Positions 52,215 through 61,527 of a stretch of DNA of 64,000 bases are shown piece by piece. Origin of the DNA: CAYJEQ01 sp964371155 (lineage in GTDB: Bacteria > Bacillota > Clostridia > Oscillospirales > Ruminococcaceae); NCBI GenBank assembly GCA_964371155.1, contig CAYJLI010000006.1:1-64000 (forward strand), read 5' to 3'. Under the pieces are notes generated by a model, which saw only the letters and a program-made list of their open reading frames with translations, had not been told where the DNA came from and searched no databases. A program made the position numbers and the translations under genes. Positions within the stretch are counted from its first letter, which is position 1. Each line of letters starts with the position of its first letter.

Positions 52215-52787
52215 TTACATATTATATAGTATTTTATAAATTTTAACTGAGTTATTAATTTTATTTATATAATTCTCAGTTTCTTCATATGGTATATTAT
52301 TAACCACTCTTACCCCATTTATCTCCTCAGAATATTTTTCGTTGGAGAGCCAGTTTTCGAGTGTACCCATTCCTGCATTATAAGCCGATAGAGCATTTTC
52401 AGTGGCAGTGTATTCATTTAGATAGAATGAAAGTAAAAATGCCCCATACTCAATCGCTATCTCCGGTGAGAACATGTCCTCGTATTCGGTGCCTTCCTCA
52501 TCGCCTTTTTTCCATTTTACCCAGTCGAAAGTGTCCTCGGTAAACTGTGTAAGCCCTATTGCGCCTACATATGAAACCGCCTCTGGATTAAAACTGCTCT
52601 CGGCATGTATTAGTGAAAACATCAGTGCGGGGTCAATATCATATTTTTCCGATGCACTATAAACTTCTTCGCTATATTTTAGTGGATATAAGCTTATCAT
52701 TAGCAGATATACCGACATCACTGCCATGGCCATTATCACTAATAAGGCTATAAACACTCTTAATCTATATGCTTTTTTAATCTTCAT
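52215..52787 (-). CDS. Lytic transglycosylase (SLT domain)
   Basis: A 190-aa membrane-anchored or secreted enzyme predicted to cut peptidoglycan. One N-terminal transmembrane segment (about 8-30) is followed by the SLT domain. The catalytic Glu lies in FSLIHAESSFNPEAVS (about 57-72), and GAIGLTQFTEDT, YGAFLLSFYLNEY and ALSAYNAGMG (about 139-148) are diagnostic. It overlaps the stop of coaE by one base (TAATG), so its translation is coupled. Confidence 0.9.
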   Translation of the reverse strand: MKIKKAYRLRVFIALLVIMAMAVMSVYLLMISLYPLKYSEEVYSASEKYDIDPALMFSLIHAESSFNPEAVSYVGAIGLTQFTEDTFDWVKWKKGDEEGTEYEDMFSPEIAIEYGAFLLSFYLNEYTATENALSAYNAGMGTLENWLSNEKYSEEINGVRVVNNIPYEETENYINKINNSVKIYKILYNM

Positions 52788-53380
52788 TATATTTCTAATT
52801 GCTCCATTATTTTAGCTATCGCAAGTGCAAGGCTATTTGGGGTTTTATCATTTCTCACCACAAAATCGGCTTGATTTACATAGAAATCCTCAGGAGGTTG
52901 GGCATTTATTCTGCTTCTCGCCTGCTGATCACTCAGCCTGTCCCTTATCAGTATGCGGTTTAGCCTTATGTCCTTATCGGAAAGTATAGCTATTACCTTA
53001 TCGCAAAGCTTGTTGGCACCACTTTCAAAAAGCAGTGGTGCATCTAAAACCACCAAAGAAGTATTAAGACTGCGGTACTCTGAAACTATCACATTTAGTT
53101 TAGCAATGATATATGGGAAAGTGATTATATTTAGTCGCCTTAGTTTTTCCCTGTCGTTAAATACAATTTCGGAAAGCTTTTTTCTGTTTAAATCACCATT
53201 AGCTCCAAGCACTTCAATGCCGTATTCGAGTGCAATGTCTGCAAGGCACTGCTTAGACTCACTTATCACTTCTCTTGCAACTATATCGGCATTAATGACG
53301 GGAACATCATTTTGTGAAAAAAGTTCGGCGACGGTCGATTTTCCTGCACCTGTCTGACCTGTCAGACCCAAAACAAACAT
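52787..53380 (-). CDS. coaE: Dephospho-CoA kinase CoaE
   Basis: A 197-aa cytosolic kinase for the last step of coenzyme A synthesis. The P-loop is GLTGQTGAGKSTVA (about residues 5-18), with LDAPLLFESG (about 114-123) as the substrate-binding motif and RLSDQQARSRI as the lid. The start lies three bases after the upstream sua5-like gene. It overlaps the downstream lytic transglycosylase by one base. Confidence 0.93.
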   Translation of the reverse strand: MFVLGLTGQTGAGKSTVAELFSQNDVPVINADIVAREVISESKQCLADIALEYGIEVLGANGDLNRKKLSEIVFNDREKLRRLNIITFPYIIAKLNVIVSEYRSLNTSLVVLDAPLLFESGANKLCDKVIAILSDKDIRLNRILIRDRLSDQQARSRINAQPPEDFYVNQADFVVRNDKTPNSLALAIAKIMEQLEI

Positions 53381-53383
53381 CGC

Positions 53384-54424
53384 TTACACCTCCAAATTTA
53401 TTATATTAAAACCTGCCGCTCTAATAAGTCTGTTATATACTGCAAGCCCGATGCCGTCTTTAGCTGGGGAGCGGACATATATGTATTTTATCTCAGGTTT
53501 ATCAAGTTCTCTCAGTGAAGCAAAGAGCTTATTTGCCTGCGAGGAGTAATCCTCCTTGCCCCCATAGGTTACAGAGGGAAGGGGTACAGCTTCTTCTTCA
53601 CCATCAAAAACCATCGCATAAGAACCCTCAGCGCTTACACCCCTAAGATATGAGCAAAATGCTTCAAGGCTACCCTTTACGATATAAACCTGTGCATTAG
53701 GTGAGTAATGAATATATTTCATACCGGGCGAAAGTGGTGCATCCCCATTTGATAGAGGGGAGAGTACCGCTTCATCAACTATAACCTCGCCAATTACATC
53801 CGCTATCTGCTCGGGTGAAATGCTTCCAGGCCTTAAAATTACCGCCGTTTCTCCCGACATATCTATAACAGTGGACTCCACACCTAAAGCACAATCGCCT
53901 CCATCAACAATATAACTCACCTTGCCCATCATATCTGAGATGCAGTGTTCAAGCTTTGTGGGGCTTGGCTTTCCAGAGATATTTGCAGATGGGGCAGCAA
54001 GGGGGAGGGAAGTAGCTTTTATAATTTCTTGTGCTATCGGGTGCATTGGCATTCTCACCGCTACGGTAGAAAGCCCCCCAGAGGATTTAAGTGGAACAAT
54101 GTCCGACTTTGGAAGTATTATTGTAAGAGGCCCCGGCCAGAATTTTTCGGCTAAGCTCCTTGCACTATCGGGTATGTTAGTCACTAAAGTTTCCCACATT
54201 GAAATATCCGATACATGGAGTATAAGTGGGTTATCACTTGGTCTGCCCTTAGCTGCAAATATATTTGCCACGGCATTTTCATCAAGTCCGTTTGCAGCAA
54301 GCCCATAAACTGTTTCGGTGGGTATAACTGCAAGCTCACCATTTTTAACTGCGGCAAAAAGCTCTTCGGGCAAAGGAGCACCGTCTTTTGCATTATAAAT
54401 TATCTTTGTATCTACTTTTTTCAA
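53384..54424 (-). CDS. ywlC: Threonylcarbamoyl-AMP synthase (Sua5/YwlC type)
   Basis: A 346-aa cytosolic enzyme making threonylcarbamoyl adenylate from threonine, bicarbonate and ATP, the first step of tRNA t6A modification. It has the long Sua5 architecture: a YrdC domain (about 20-205) with VIPTETVYGLAANG, KGRPSDNPLI and SANISGKPSPT, and a C-terminal Sua5 domain (about 230-346) with SPGMKYIHYSPNA. The start is a TTG at 54424 with AGGTGA upstream; the first ATG comes much later. It is followed by coaE after three bases. Confidence 0.92.
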   Translation of the reverse strand: MKKVDTKIIYNAKDGAPLPEELFAAVKNGELAVIPTETVYGLAANGLDENAVANIFAAKGRPSDNPLILHVSDISMWETLVTNIPDSARSLAEKFWPGPLTIILPKSDIVPLKSSGGLSTVAVRMPMHPIAQEIIKATSLPLAAPSANISGKPSPTKLEHCISDMMGKVSYIVDGGDCALGVESTVIDMSGETAVILRPGSISPEQIADVIGEVIVDEAVLSPLSNGDAPLSPGMKYIHYSPNAQVYIVKGSLEAFCSYLRGVSAEGSYAMVFDGEEEAVPLPSVTYGGKEDYSSQANKLFASLRELDKPEIKYIYVRSPAKDGIGLAVYNRLIRAAGFNIINLEV

Positions 54425-54458
54425 ATTATTTCACCTATCGAGCAAAAAATCAGCTTTT

Positions 54459-55535
54459 CTAATTTTCTTCACTACTCATTAATTTCTCTGCTTGGTCAAA
54501 TGTATTGAGAGCGTCAACTACCTCTACGAGTGCGCCGTTTAATACCTGTTCAAGCTTATAAAGAGTAAGACCTATGCGGTGGTCGGTAACACGTCCTTGT
54601 GGGTAGTTGTATGTTCTAATACGCTCGGAGCGATCTCCCGTGCCCACCTGAAGCTTGCGCTCGGAGGCGATTTTATCGGTTTGCTCCTGCATTTTTTTCT
54701 CAAATATACGAGAACGCAGAATTTTCATAGCCTTATCCTTGTTTTTGTGCTGACTGCGCTCATCTTGGCACTCAACTACAGTGCCAGTTGGTATATGGGT
54801 AATGCGGATAGCAGATTCTGTTTTATTTACATGCTGTCCACCGGCACCGCCTGCACGGTAGGTGTCTATCTGTAAATCGGTGGTGTTAATTTCAATTTCA
54901 ACATCCTCAGCCTCGGGAAGCACTGCCACTGTAACAGTTGAGGTGTGTATTCTGCCCTGTGTTTCTGTTTCAGGTACACGCTGTACACGATGAACACCAC
55001 TCTCAAACTTTAGCTTGGAATATGCGCCGTCGCCATCAATCGAGAAGCTGATTTCTTTATATCCACCAAGTTCAGTGGGATTAGAGCTTAGCACTTCCGA
55101 CTTCCAACCCATGTTTTCAGCATACATTGTATACATTCTAAATAGTGAATTTGCAAATAGCGCCGCTTCATCACCGCCTGCACCGCCTCTGATTTCCACA
55201 ATAACATTCTTATCATCATTTGGGTCTTTGGGAAGTAGAAGTATTTTAAGCTCTTCGGAATACTGCTCAATCAGTGCTTGACTGCTCTTGTATTCGTCTT
55301 CTACCATTTCTTTAAAGTCTTTGTCAAGTCCACCCTCATCCAAAAGCTCACGCGCATCCTCCATAGCTTTTTTAGCAGCTGAGTATTCACGGTACTTTTC
55401 AACAAGCGGTGTTAAGTTTTTGTATTCTTTCATTAGGTTTTTGTATCTTGTGGTGTCGTTAATAACATTTGGGTCCATGAGTTCCTCATTAATTTTGTCA
55501 AAACGATCTTCCACTTCTTTTAGTTTGTCAAACAT
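54459..55535 (-). CDS. prfA: Peptide chain release factor 1
   Basis: A 358-aa cytosolic class I release factor for UAA and UAG. It has the catalytic GGQ in AGGAGGQHVNKTESAI (about 225-240) and the stop-recognition PxT region. ATG 55535 is chosen because GGAGG lies five bases upstream; the frame runs four codons further to an ATG that precedes that site. Its GGQ glutamine should be methylated by PrmC, coded about 20 kb to the left. It lies 25 bases after the DUF951 gene and 34 before the sua5-like gene. Confidence 0.95.
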   Translation of the reverse strand: MFDKLKEVEDRFDKINEELMDPNVINDTTRYKNLMKEYKNLTPLVEKYREYSAAKKAMEDARELLDEGGLDKDFKEMVEDEYKSSQALIEQYSEELKILLLPKDPNDDKNVIVEIRGGAGGDEAALFANSLFRMYTMYAENMGWKSEVLSSNPTELGGYKEISFSIDGDGAYSKLKFESGVHRVQRVPETETQGRIHTSTVTVAVLPEAEDVEIEINTTDLQIDTYRAGGAGGQHVNKTESAIRITHIPTGTVVECQDERSQHKNKDKAMKILRSRIFEKKMQEQTDKIASERKLQVGTGDRSERIRTYNYPQGRVTDHRIGLTLYKLEQVLNGALVEVVDALNTFDQAEKLMSSEEN

Positions 55536-55560
55536 TTCTGCCTCCATAAAATGGTTTTAT

Positions 55561-55764
55561 TTATACTGTTTTTTCCTCAGAGATTACGCTCTTTATATTC
55601 TTTTCAAGCTTGACTCTCGGAAGCATAACTTCCCTTGCACAATCCGTACAGCGTATGCGAAAATCCATACCCGAGCGTAAAACTAAAAATTTATTACATC
55701 CGCATGGATGTGGCTTTTTCATTATTAAATAATCCCCTACATTTATATTCACATCTATCACCAC
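55561..55764 (-). CDS. DUF951 family protein
   Basis: A 60-67 aa cytosolic protein with the DUF951 signature: NVGDYLIMKKPHPCGCN (about residues 8-24), IRCTDCAREVMLPRVK (about 37-52). The cysteines (CGC, CTDC) may bind zinc. The start is a GTG: the first (55764) is only two bases from AGGAG, and the second (55755) has 11 bases spacing and fits the usual family N-terminus better. No function is established. It heads the prfA operon, which is common in Bacillota. Confidence 0.85.
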   Translation of the reverse strand: MVIDVNINVGDYLIMKKPHPCGCNKFLVLRSGMDFRIRCTDCAREVMLPRVKLEKNIKSVISEEKTV

Positions 55765-55987
55765 TCCTGAAATGCATAAGCTAATTTAGAGCTATATTAC
55801 CAGTAAACTCTATTATAGCAAAAAAAGGGGGTAATAATCAATTATTTTTTTAAAAGTATAGCAGAAAATTAAAAAAAAATTTGAAAACCTCCGCCTCCTT
55901 TAAGCATTTTTTAAAACTAATACGAATATACATAAAGCAGTGTAATAAAAAACCGAAAAATTATGTGTGAAAATTGGAGGGGGAAAA

Positions 55988-56911
55988 ATGAGTGTGTTTT
56001 TGCCTGAGGGCTGTTTAATTGATAGAGCGGAAAACAAAAAATGGTTGAGTACGGCGTCATACATGGAAGAGGCAATGCAAAAGCAGATTGTGCTTGAAAG
56101 CAGGGTGTCACTTTGTGATAGTAAGCATAATTTAATTATAGATTTAGGTTTTTGCAAAGGGGTTATACCGAGAGAAGAAGGTGCAGTGGGAATTAAAGAG
56201 GGTATAGTAAAAGATATTGCACTGATATCAAAGGTAAATAAACCTGTGGCATTTGTAATAAGTGAAATAACAAAAGATGTGTCGGGGAATATTTACCCAA
56301 TACTATCAAGGCGAAAAGTGCAGCAGCTTTGCCAAAGGGACTATCTTGATAATCTAAGCTCTGGCGATATTATCATCGGAAGAGTTACGCATTTGGAGTC
56401 GTTTGGAGTTTTTGTAGATGTTGGATTAGGTCTTCCATCACTTCTGCCGATAGATGCTATTTCAGTGTCGAGAATTTCCCACCCAAGGGATAGATTTTAC
56501 ACAGGACAGATAATTAAAGCGGTAGTAAAATCAAGGGATGCTTCAAATAGGCTTGTACTTTCCCACAAAGAGCTTTTGGGAACATGGGAGCAAAATGCGG
56601 CGATGTTTTCACCGGGGGAAACTGTTTCGGGAATTGTGCGCTCGGTAGAAAACTACGGCATTTTTGTAGAGCTCACACCTAATTTAGCAGGCCTTGCCGA
56701 GCCTAAAGAAGGGGTATACCCTGGAATGCAGGCAAGTGTCTACATAAAAAACCTCATACCGGATAAAATGAAGGTAAAGCTCATAGTAGTAGAGGCATTC
56801 GATGCCGATTACTCGGTGGGAAGCTATGATTATTTTGAAATGGGTGAGAAAATAAATCACTGGGTGTATTCACCTGAATATTGCGAGCGGCTGATAGAAA
56901 CTGTGTTTTAA
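55988..56911 (+). CDS. S1 RNA-binding-domain protein (ribosomal protein S1-like)
   Basis: A 307-aa cytosolic RNA-binding protein. Two clear S1 domains are seen: one at about 115-185 (GDIIIGRVTHLESFGVFVDV and LVLSHKELLGTW) and one at about 200-260 (GETVSGIVRSVENYGIFVEL). The N-terminal 100 residues are divergent. It is shorter than ribosomal protein S1 and resembles clostridial S1-like proteins that may bind mRNA or the ribosome. ATG 55988 follows GGAGGGGG; the frame extends seven codons upstream. A strong hairpin begins at its stop codon. Confidence 0.85.
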   Translation: MSVFLPEGCLIDRAENKKWLSTASYMEEAMQKQIVLESRVSLCDSKHNLIIDLGFCKGVIPREEGAVGIKEGIVKDIALISKVNKPVAFVISEITKDVSGNIYPILSRRKVQQLCQRDYLDNLSSGDIIIGRVTHLESFGVFVDVGLGLPSLLPIDAISVSRISHPRDRFYTGQIIKAVVKSRDASNRLVLSHKELLGTWEQNAAMFSPGETVSGIVRSVENYGIFVELTPNLAGLAEPKEGVYPGMQASVYIKNLIPDKMKVKLIVVEAFDADYSVGSYDYFEMGEKINHWVYSPEYCERLIETVF

Positions 56912-56966
56912 AACTGTGGTATCCCTCCTTTGCTGTGGGCAGGGGGGATACCACAGTTTAATTATT
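56911..56966 (+). terminator. Terminator after the S1-like gene
   Basis: AAACTGTGGTATCCCTCC and GGGGGGATACCACAGTTT form an 18-bp stem with one G-U pair near the loop, followed by AATTATTTT. Confidence 0.85.
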
Positions 56967-57049
56967 TTACCGATAATTATTAAAATCTATTGCAAATTAG
57001 AGGAAAAGTCTGTAAACTATCCTTTGGAATAATTAACAGAGGAGTTTAT

Positions 57050-58384
57050 ATGTCAAAGACAGTAGATTTACTACATGATAACCCAAGTAAATGTTTTTTT
57101 AGTTATCTTCTTCCCACAGTACTAAGTATGATTGCATTTTCCTGCTATGTGATAGTGGATGTAATGTTTGTAGGATATTATGAAGGCAGTAATGGACTTG
57201 CAGCACTTAGTATGTGTCTTCCATTTTTCACAATATATAATTCCATTGCTCTTTTACTTGGAATGGGCACCTCCACAACTATCTCAGTAATGCGTGGAAG
57301 GGGCGAAACAGACAAAGTAAATAAAGTATTTACTATGGCGGTAATAACAAATATAGTAATAGGCATTCTATTAACAGCTATTTATACCATATTCACCAAA
57401 GAAGTCGTAATGTTTTTTGGTGCTGATGAGCTACTCACTCCCCATGCAATGGATTATTTAATGCCCGTATCTATGGCGACAATATTTTTTATGCTTTCCA
57501 ATATGCTACAAGTGATAATACGCAGTGACGGAAATCCAAGGCTTGTAATGGTTGGCACTACAATTGCAAATGTAATGAATATCTTCCTTGATTATATTTT
57601 GATGGCTAAATTTGAAATGGGGATAATGGGGGCATCAATTGCAACCGCTATTTCTCCCATCATTACATTAATTATAATAAGCCTGCATTTTTCTAAGGGA
57701 ATGAGCAGTCTATCACTTGTGAAAAAGGCTTTTGATTTTGCTATTTTTAAGAGAATAGTGAAAAATGGCTTAGGGATATTTGTACTTGAGTTTTCAGCTG
57801 GAATTATCATATACCTATTTAATAATGTGCTTTTATATTTAGGTGGTGCGATAGCAGTGGCTGTTTATTCAATTATATCAAATGTACAATTTGTTGGCAG
57901 GGCAATATTTAATGGTATCGGGCAAGCAATGCAACCGATTTTAAGTGAAAATTACGGTGCCGGAAAGAATACTCGATTAAAGGAAGTGTGGAAAACAGCA
58001 CTAATTACATCACTAATATTTTCGGCGGTATATTATTTATTTGTGCTTATGTTTCCAAGCGAAATCGCAGGATTTTTTGTCAATAATGATACCAAAGTAA
58101 TAACTGCTGCAGTGCTCGCATTACGATTATATTATTCGTCCTTTATATTCACAGGGGTAAATACACTTATAATGTATTATTGCCAATCGGTTGAAAGCTC
58201 GAAATACTCCACTGTGATTTCTGTGCTGCAAGGCATAGTATTTGTGATACTTGGAATGCTAATTTTAGTTCCAATGTTAGGAATAAATGGGGTGTGGCTC
58301 ACAGTAGCGTTTGCCGAGATAATTACACTTATTTTTGCAGTTAAATTTAAATGCAATGCGGATAAAAAATTGTCAAATACATAA
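57050..58384 (+). CDS. MATE family efflux transporter
   Basis: A 444-aa integral membrane protein with about 12 hydrophobic segments. It matches the clostridial DinF-like/MATE branch: start MSKTVDLLHDNPSKCFFSYLLPT (first part MSKTVDLLHDNPSK), VIVDVMFVGYYEG in the first helices, and repeat symmetry with FVGRAIFNGIGQAMQPILSENYGAG in the second half. Such proteins export drugs or metabolites with Na+ or H+ exchange. ATG 57050 is chosen because GAGGAG lies six bases upstream; the frame runs 20 more codons. The substrate is unknown. Confidence 0.88.
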   Translation: MSKTVDLLHDNPSKCFFSYLLPTVLSMIAFSCYVIVDVMFVGYYEGSNGLAALSMCLPFFTIYNSIALLLGMGTSTTISVMRGRGETDKVNKVFTMAVITNIVIGILLTAIYTIFTKEVVMFFGADELLTPHAMDYLMPVSMATIFFMLSNMLQVIIRSDGNPRLVMVGTTIANVMNIFLDYILMAKFEMGIMGASIATAISPIITLIIISLHFSKGMSSLSLVKKAFDFAIFKRIVKNGLGIFVLEFSAGIIIYLFNNVLLYLGGAIAVAVYSIISNVQFVGRAIFNGIGQAMQPILSENYGAGKNTRLKEVWKTALITSLIFSAVYYLFVLMFPSEIAGFFVNNDTKVITAAVLALRLYYSSFIFTGVNTLIMYYCQSVESSKYSTVISVLQGIVFVILGMLILVPMLGINGVWLTVAFAEIITLIFAVKFKCNADKKLSNT

Positions 58385-58463
58385 TTAATTCATAAATCCA
58401 TCACAAAAGCTTTGTATACTAAATTAGAATGACAAATAGTCTTTTAAAAGGGGAGTTTAGAAT

Positions 58464-59624
58464 ATGATTGTAAAAAATTTTTCAAAAGTATTATGCATAA
58501 CCACTCTTTCGATAACCTTGCTTGCGGCTTGTGGAAGTACTGCACCAACTACCACAAATTACACGGCCGATGAAATAAGCGCAGTTATTATAAATAGTCA
58601 ATCCGAAACACCTACACTTGCCAAAATGAGCCTCGAGGAAGATTTCTTCACTGAATATGCCACGGTATACTATCAGATAGATACAGAGGGACTTACTGAT
58701 GGAGCCATTTATTACAGCGAAGTAGGAACCAATGCAAGTGAAATAGCAGTGCTTTCCTACGAAACAGAAGAGGGTGCAGTAGCAGCAGAAACAGCACTTT
58801 CAGACTACAAAGAGGCACGAACAGGCAGTTTTACAGGCTACCTACCCGCCCAAGAAGCGATGCTTGAAGCAGGATATATAACCAGAGAGGGCACCTTTTT
58901 AGCACTAATAGTTTGCGAAGAGCCGGATCTTGCACGGGATGCATTTCTTGCATGCTTTAGCGATAATCCACCCGAATTACCCGAAGAGATTTCGCTTTTA
59001 GTAAATGAGCAAGAAAATGTTGCCGAAATAGATATGGATGAAGATTTTGAGTACACACCCGAGGCGATACTGCTTGCGTGGGAAACAGGTGACACTTCTG
59101 CATTAACTCCCCAAAATTTAGAGATACTAAATATTGCAGCTGTAGCAATCGACGAATTAATTACCGAGGAAATGAGCGATTTTGAAAAAGAATTTGTGCT
59201 TCATGAGTGGATTATAAATAGGACATCCTATGATAACGAAGTAAATAACCAATCTCCCGATGCCGCCCCCACCCCGAATAATGATAATCCATATGGGCTT
59301 TTAGTGCATGGCAAATCCATATGCAGTGGCTATACTGATACTTTTCAGCTGTTTATGGATATGGTTGGGGTGGAGTGCATAAGTGTTGATGGCACATCAC
59401 ATGGTGGAACTGCAGAACACGCATGGAATATGGTGCGCCTTGACGATGGCGAATGGTATTGTGTTGACCTTACATGGGACGACCCTACAATAGCACTCGG
59501 TGGAAACAACCCTCAATATGAGTTTTTTAATGTAACAAGTCGCTTTATGAGCACTACCGATCACCAGTGGGAAGATGATGACTACCCCGAAGCGAGAGCA
59601 ACATTATATCATCAGCATCCTTAA
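58464..59624 (+). CDS. Lipoprotein with DUF4358-like N-terminus and a transglutaminase-like C-terminal domain
   Basis: A 386-aa exported protein. The lipoprotein signal has lipobox LAAC (about 20-23). A DUF4358-like region (about 35-165) is followed by an acidic linker. A transglutaminase-like cysteine-protease fold follows: catalytic Cys in HGKSICSGYTDTFQL (about 277-291), His in AEHAWNMV (about 315-322) and Asp in CVDLTWDDP (about 332-340), in the expected order. It probably acts on cell-wall or surface peptides. GGGGAG lies before the ATG. A hairpin and terminator follow. Confidence 0.82.
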   Translation: MIVKNFSKVLCITTLSITLLAACGSTAPTTTNYTADEISAVIINSQSETPTLAKMSLEEDFFTEYATVYYQIDTEGLTDGAIYYSEVGTNASEIAVLSYETEEGAVAAETALSDYKEARTGSFTGYLPAQEAMLEAGYITREGTFLALIVCEEPDLARDAFLACFSDNPPELPEEISLLVNEQENVAEIDMDEDFEYTPEAILLAWETGDTSALTPQNLEILNIAAVAIDELITEEMSDFEKEFVLHEWIINRTSYDNEVNNQSPDAAPTPNNDNPYGLLVHGKSICSGYTDTFQLFMDMVGVECISVDGTSHGGTAEHAWNMVRLDDGEWYCVDLTWDDPTIALGGNNPQYEFFNVTSRFMSTTDHQWEDDDYPEARATLYHQHP

Positions 59625-59627
59625 AAT

Positions 59628-59745
59628 AAATAATGCTTCGCATTATTTCTAAGTGAAAAGGTAATAGTGAAAAACGAATAGTTAAGGTGTAGCAAAGCGA
59701 CTATCTTAAATTAAAAACTTTTAATTTTCTACCACTTTCACTATT
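59628..59745. repeat. Hairpin and inverted-repeat tract
   Basis: AAATAATGC-TTC-GCATTATTT (59628-59648) is followed by a segment bounded by AATAGTGAAA and TTTCACTATT, containing AAATTAAAA/TTTTAATTT near its centre. This looks like a small dispersed palindromic repeat rather than a gene. Confidence 0.5.
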
Positions 59746-59782
59746 TTATGTACCGCACATAAAACACAAATCATCACAAGAC

Positions 59783-59829
59783 ACGGACATATCGATTTTA
59801 AAAAGTCGATATGTCTGTTTTTTATTTTA
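59783..59829 (+). terminator. Intrinsic terminator after the transglutaminase lipoprotein gene
   Basis: ACGGACATATCGA and TCGATATGTCTGT form a 13-bp stem with one wobble, followed by TTTTTTATTTT. Confidence 0.9.
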
Positions 59830-59901
59830 TGCTAATACTTTTTACAAGCAAATAGGATTTACACAAACTATTTAATATATTTTTAATATTAAGGAAATAA
59901 T

Positions 59902-59929
59902 TTAACTTTTTTTTAACAGCATTTTTATT
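59902..59929 (+). promoter_or_regulatory. Candidate Pho box upstream of the alkaline phosphatase
   Basis: TTAACT (59902), TTAACA (59913) and TTTATT (59924) recur every 11 bases, the spacing and sequence of B. subtilis PhoP-binding TTAACA repeats. Two TTTACA copies lie further upstream (59841 and 59858). Confidence 0.5.
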
Positions 59930-60003
59930 TGAAGCAATGCTCAATAAAAGTAAGATATTACTTGTTCAAACAATTAATAAAAAAACTTAGGAGGATTTCG
60001 TTA

Positions 60004-61527
60004 ATGAACAAGAAATCAATACAAAAAACTATCTCAGTGGCAATGGCAGCAGCTATCACAGTAGGAGCGGGCACTGCACTTACTGCACAAACTGCAAACG
60101 CTTCGATCAAAACAAATGCAACAGTGGTAAACAGCTATTCAGGCGATGTACCAAAGTATGTGTTTATGTTTATCGGAGATGGTATGAGCCATGCACAAAC
60201 ACAGCTTGCTAACTACTATGTTGATTCATTAAATCAGGGTGCAAACACAGATATACTCACAAGTAAAGAAAGACTTTCTTTTATGGATTTTGATGTAGTT
60301 GCTATGAATACAACATTTGACTCAACTTCATTCGCTCCCGACTCCGCTTCCACCGCAACTTCACTCGCAACAGGCGAAAAAACATACAGCGGTACAATCA
60401 ATATGAACGAAAGCTTCACAGTAGCATATGAGACAATAGCAGAGCAGGTAAAAAGCCAGCTTGGTTACAAAGTGGGCATCGTATCAAGCGTTACATTAAA
60501 CCATGCTACACCCGCTGCTTACTACGCACATAACGAATCAAGAAACAACTACTACGAAATAGGCTTAGAGCTAATAGAATCCGAATTTGATTACTTTGCA
60601 GGCGGAGCGCTCAATAAACCCACAGGCAGTGACGGAGATCAGGAAAGCTTATACGACTTAGCAGAAGAAGCAGGATATACAGTTATTCTTGAAGATCAAG
60701 ATGCGGCTGAAAAAGTAAATGATGAAACAGGCAAAGTAATTATAATTGGTGAAGACACAAACGGCGGTGCACTTCCATATGAGAACGACCGTGAAGATGA
60801 TATGTGGTCACTTGCAGACTATGTTGATAAAGGCATTGAAGTGCTTGACAATGACGAAGGGTTCTTCATGATGGTTGAATCAGGTAAAATCGACTGGTCA
60901 TGTCATGCCAACGATGCTAAATCCTCCATTGCAGATACATTAGCTTTTGATGAAGCAATAGAAGAGGCATATTCTTTCTACAAACAACATCCAGACGAAA
61001 CTCTAATCATTGTAACAGGTGACCATGAAACTGGTGGTTTAACAATCGGATATGCAGGCACTGAGTACGACACATTCCTAACACTCCTTGCTTACCAAAA
61101 AGGTTCCTATGAGCAGTTTGAAGCGGATTATGTTGATACCTACATAGCTAATAAAACACCTTTTGCAACAGTGCTAAAAGACATCGAAGCATACTTTGGA
61201 CTAACGACTAACACAAATGCAAGCAATAGCAATCTTGTACTCACAAGCTATGAACTTGGGAAACTACAAACAGCTTACAATGTATCGGTACTTGGAACAA
61301 CAGTTTCAGAAGCTGAGCATGCAATTAACTACGGCGGATACGACCCACTCACAGTTACAATCACACACATTCTAAACAATAAATCAGGTGTTGACTTTAC
61401 CTCATACTCACACACAGGCACAACAGTAGGCACATATGCACACGGTGTAGGATCTGAAATGTTCGGTGGCTTCTATGACAACACAGACGTGTACCACTTC
61501 TTAGCTGATGTACTTAATGTAAGATAA
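60004..61527 (+). CDS. Secreted alkaline phosphatase
   Basis: A 507-aa exported zinc/magnesium phosphomonoesterase of the PhoA family. A signal peptide (about 1-33) ends in QTANA. Metal-binding and catalytic motifs are in order: FMFIGDGMSH (about 51-60), the nucleophile Ser in PDSASTATSLATGEK (about 109-123), ESGKIDWSCHAND (about 288-300), VTGDHETGGL (about 337-346) and THGTTV-like SHTGTTVGTYAHG near the C-terminus. ATG 60004 follows AGGAGG; an in-frame start at 59929 precedes it. Phosphate starvation control is suggested by the candidate Pho boxes. Confidence 0.92.
   Translation: MNKKSIQKTISVAMAAAITVGAGTALTAQTANASIKTNATVVNSYSGDVPKYVFMFIGDGMSHAQTQLANYYVDSLNQGANTDILTSKERLSFMDFDVVAMNTTFDSTSFAPDSASTATSLATGEKTYSGTINMNESFTVAYETIAEQVKSQLGYKVGIVSSVTLNHATPAAYYAHNESRNNYYEIGLELIESEFDYFAGGALNKPTGSDGDQESLYDLAEEAGYTVILEDQDAAEKVNDETGKVIIIGEDTNGGALPYENDREDDMWSLADYVDKGIEVLDNDEGFFMMVESGKIDWSCHANDAKSSIADTLAFDEAIEEAYSFYKQHPDETLIIVTGDHETGGLTIGYAGTEYDTFLTLLAYQKGSYEQFEADYVDTYIANKTPFATVLKDIEAYFGLTTNTNASNSNLVLTSYELGKLQTAYNVSVLGTTVSEAEHAINYGGYDPLTVTITHILNNKSGVDFTSYSHTGTTVGTYAHGVGSEMFGGFYDNTDVYHFLADVLNVR

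Larger units (their letters stand above)
59625..60003. other. Non-coding region before the alkaline phosphatase gene
   Basis: It holds two hairpins (59628-59648 and 59783-59829), an inverted-repeat tract (59653-59745) and candidate Pho boxes (59902-59929). Confidence 0.6.
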
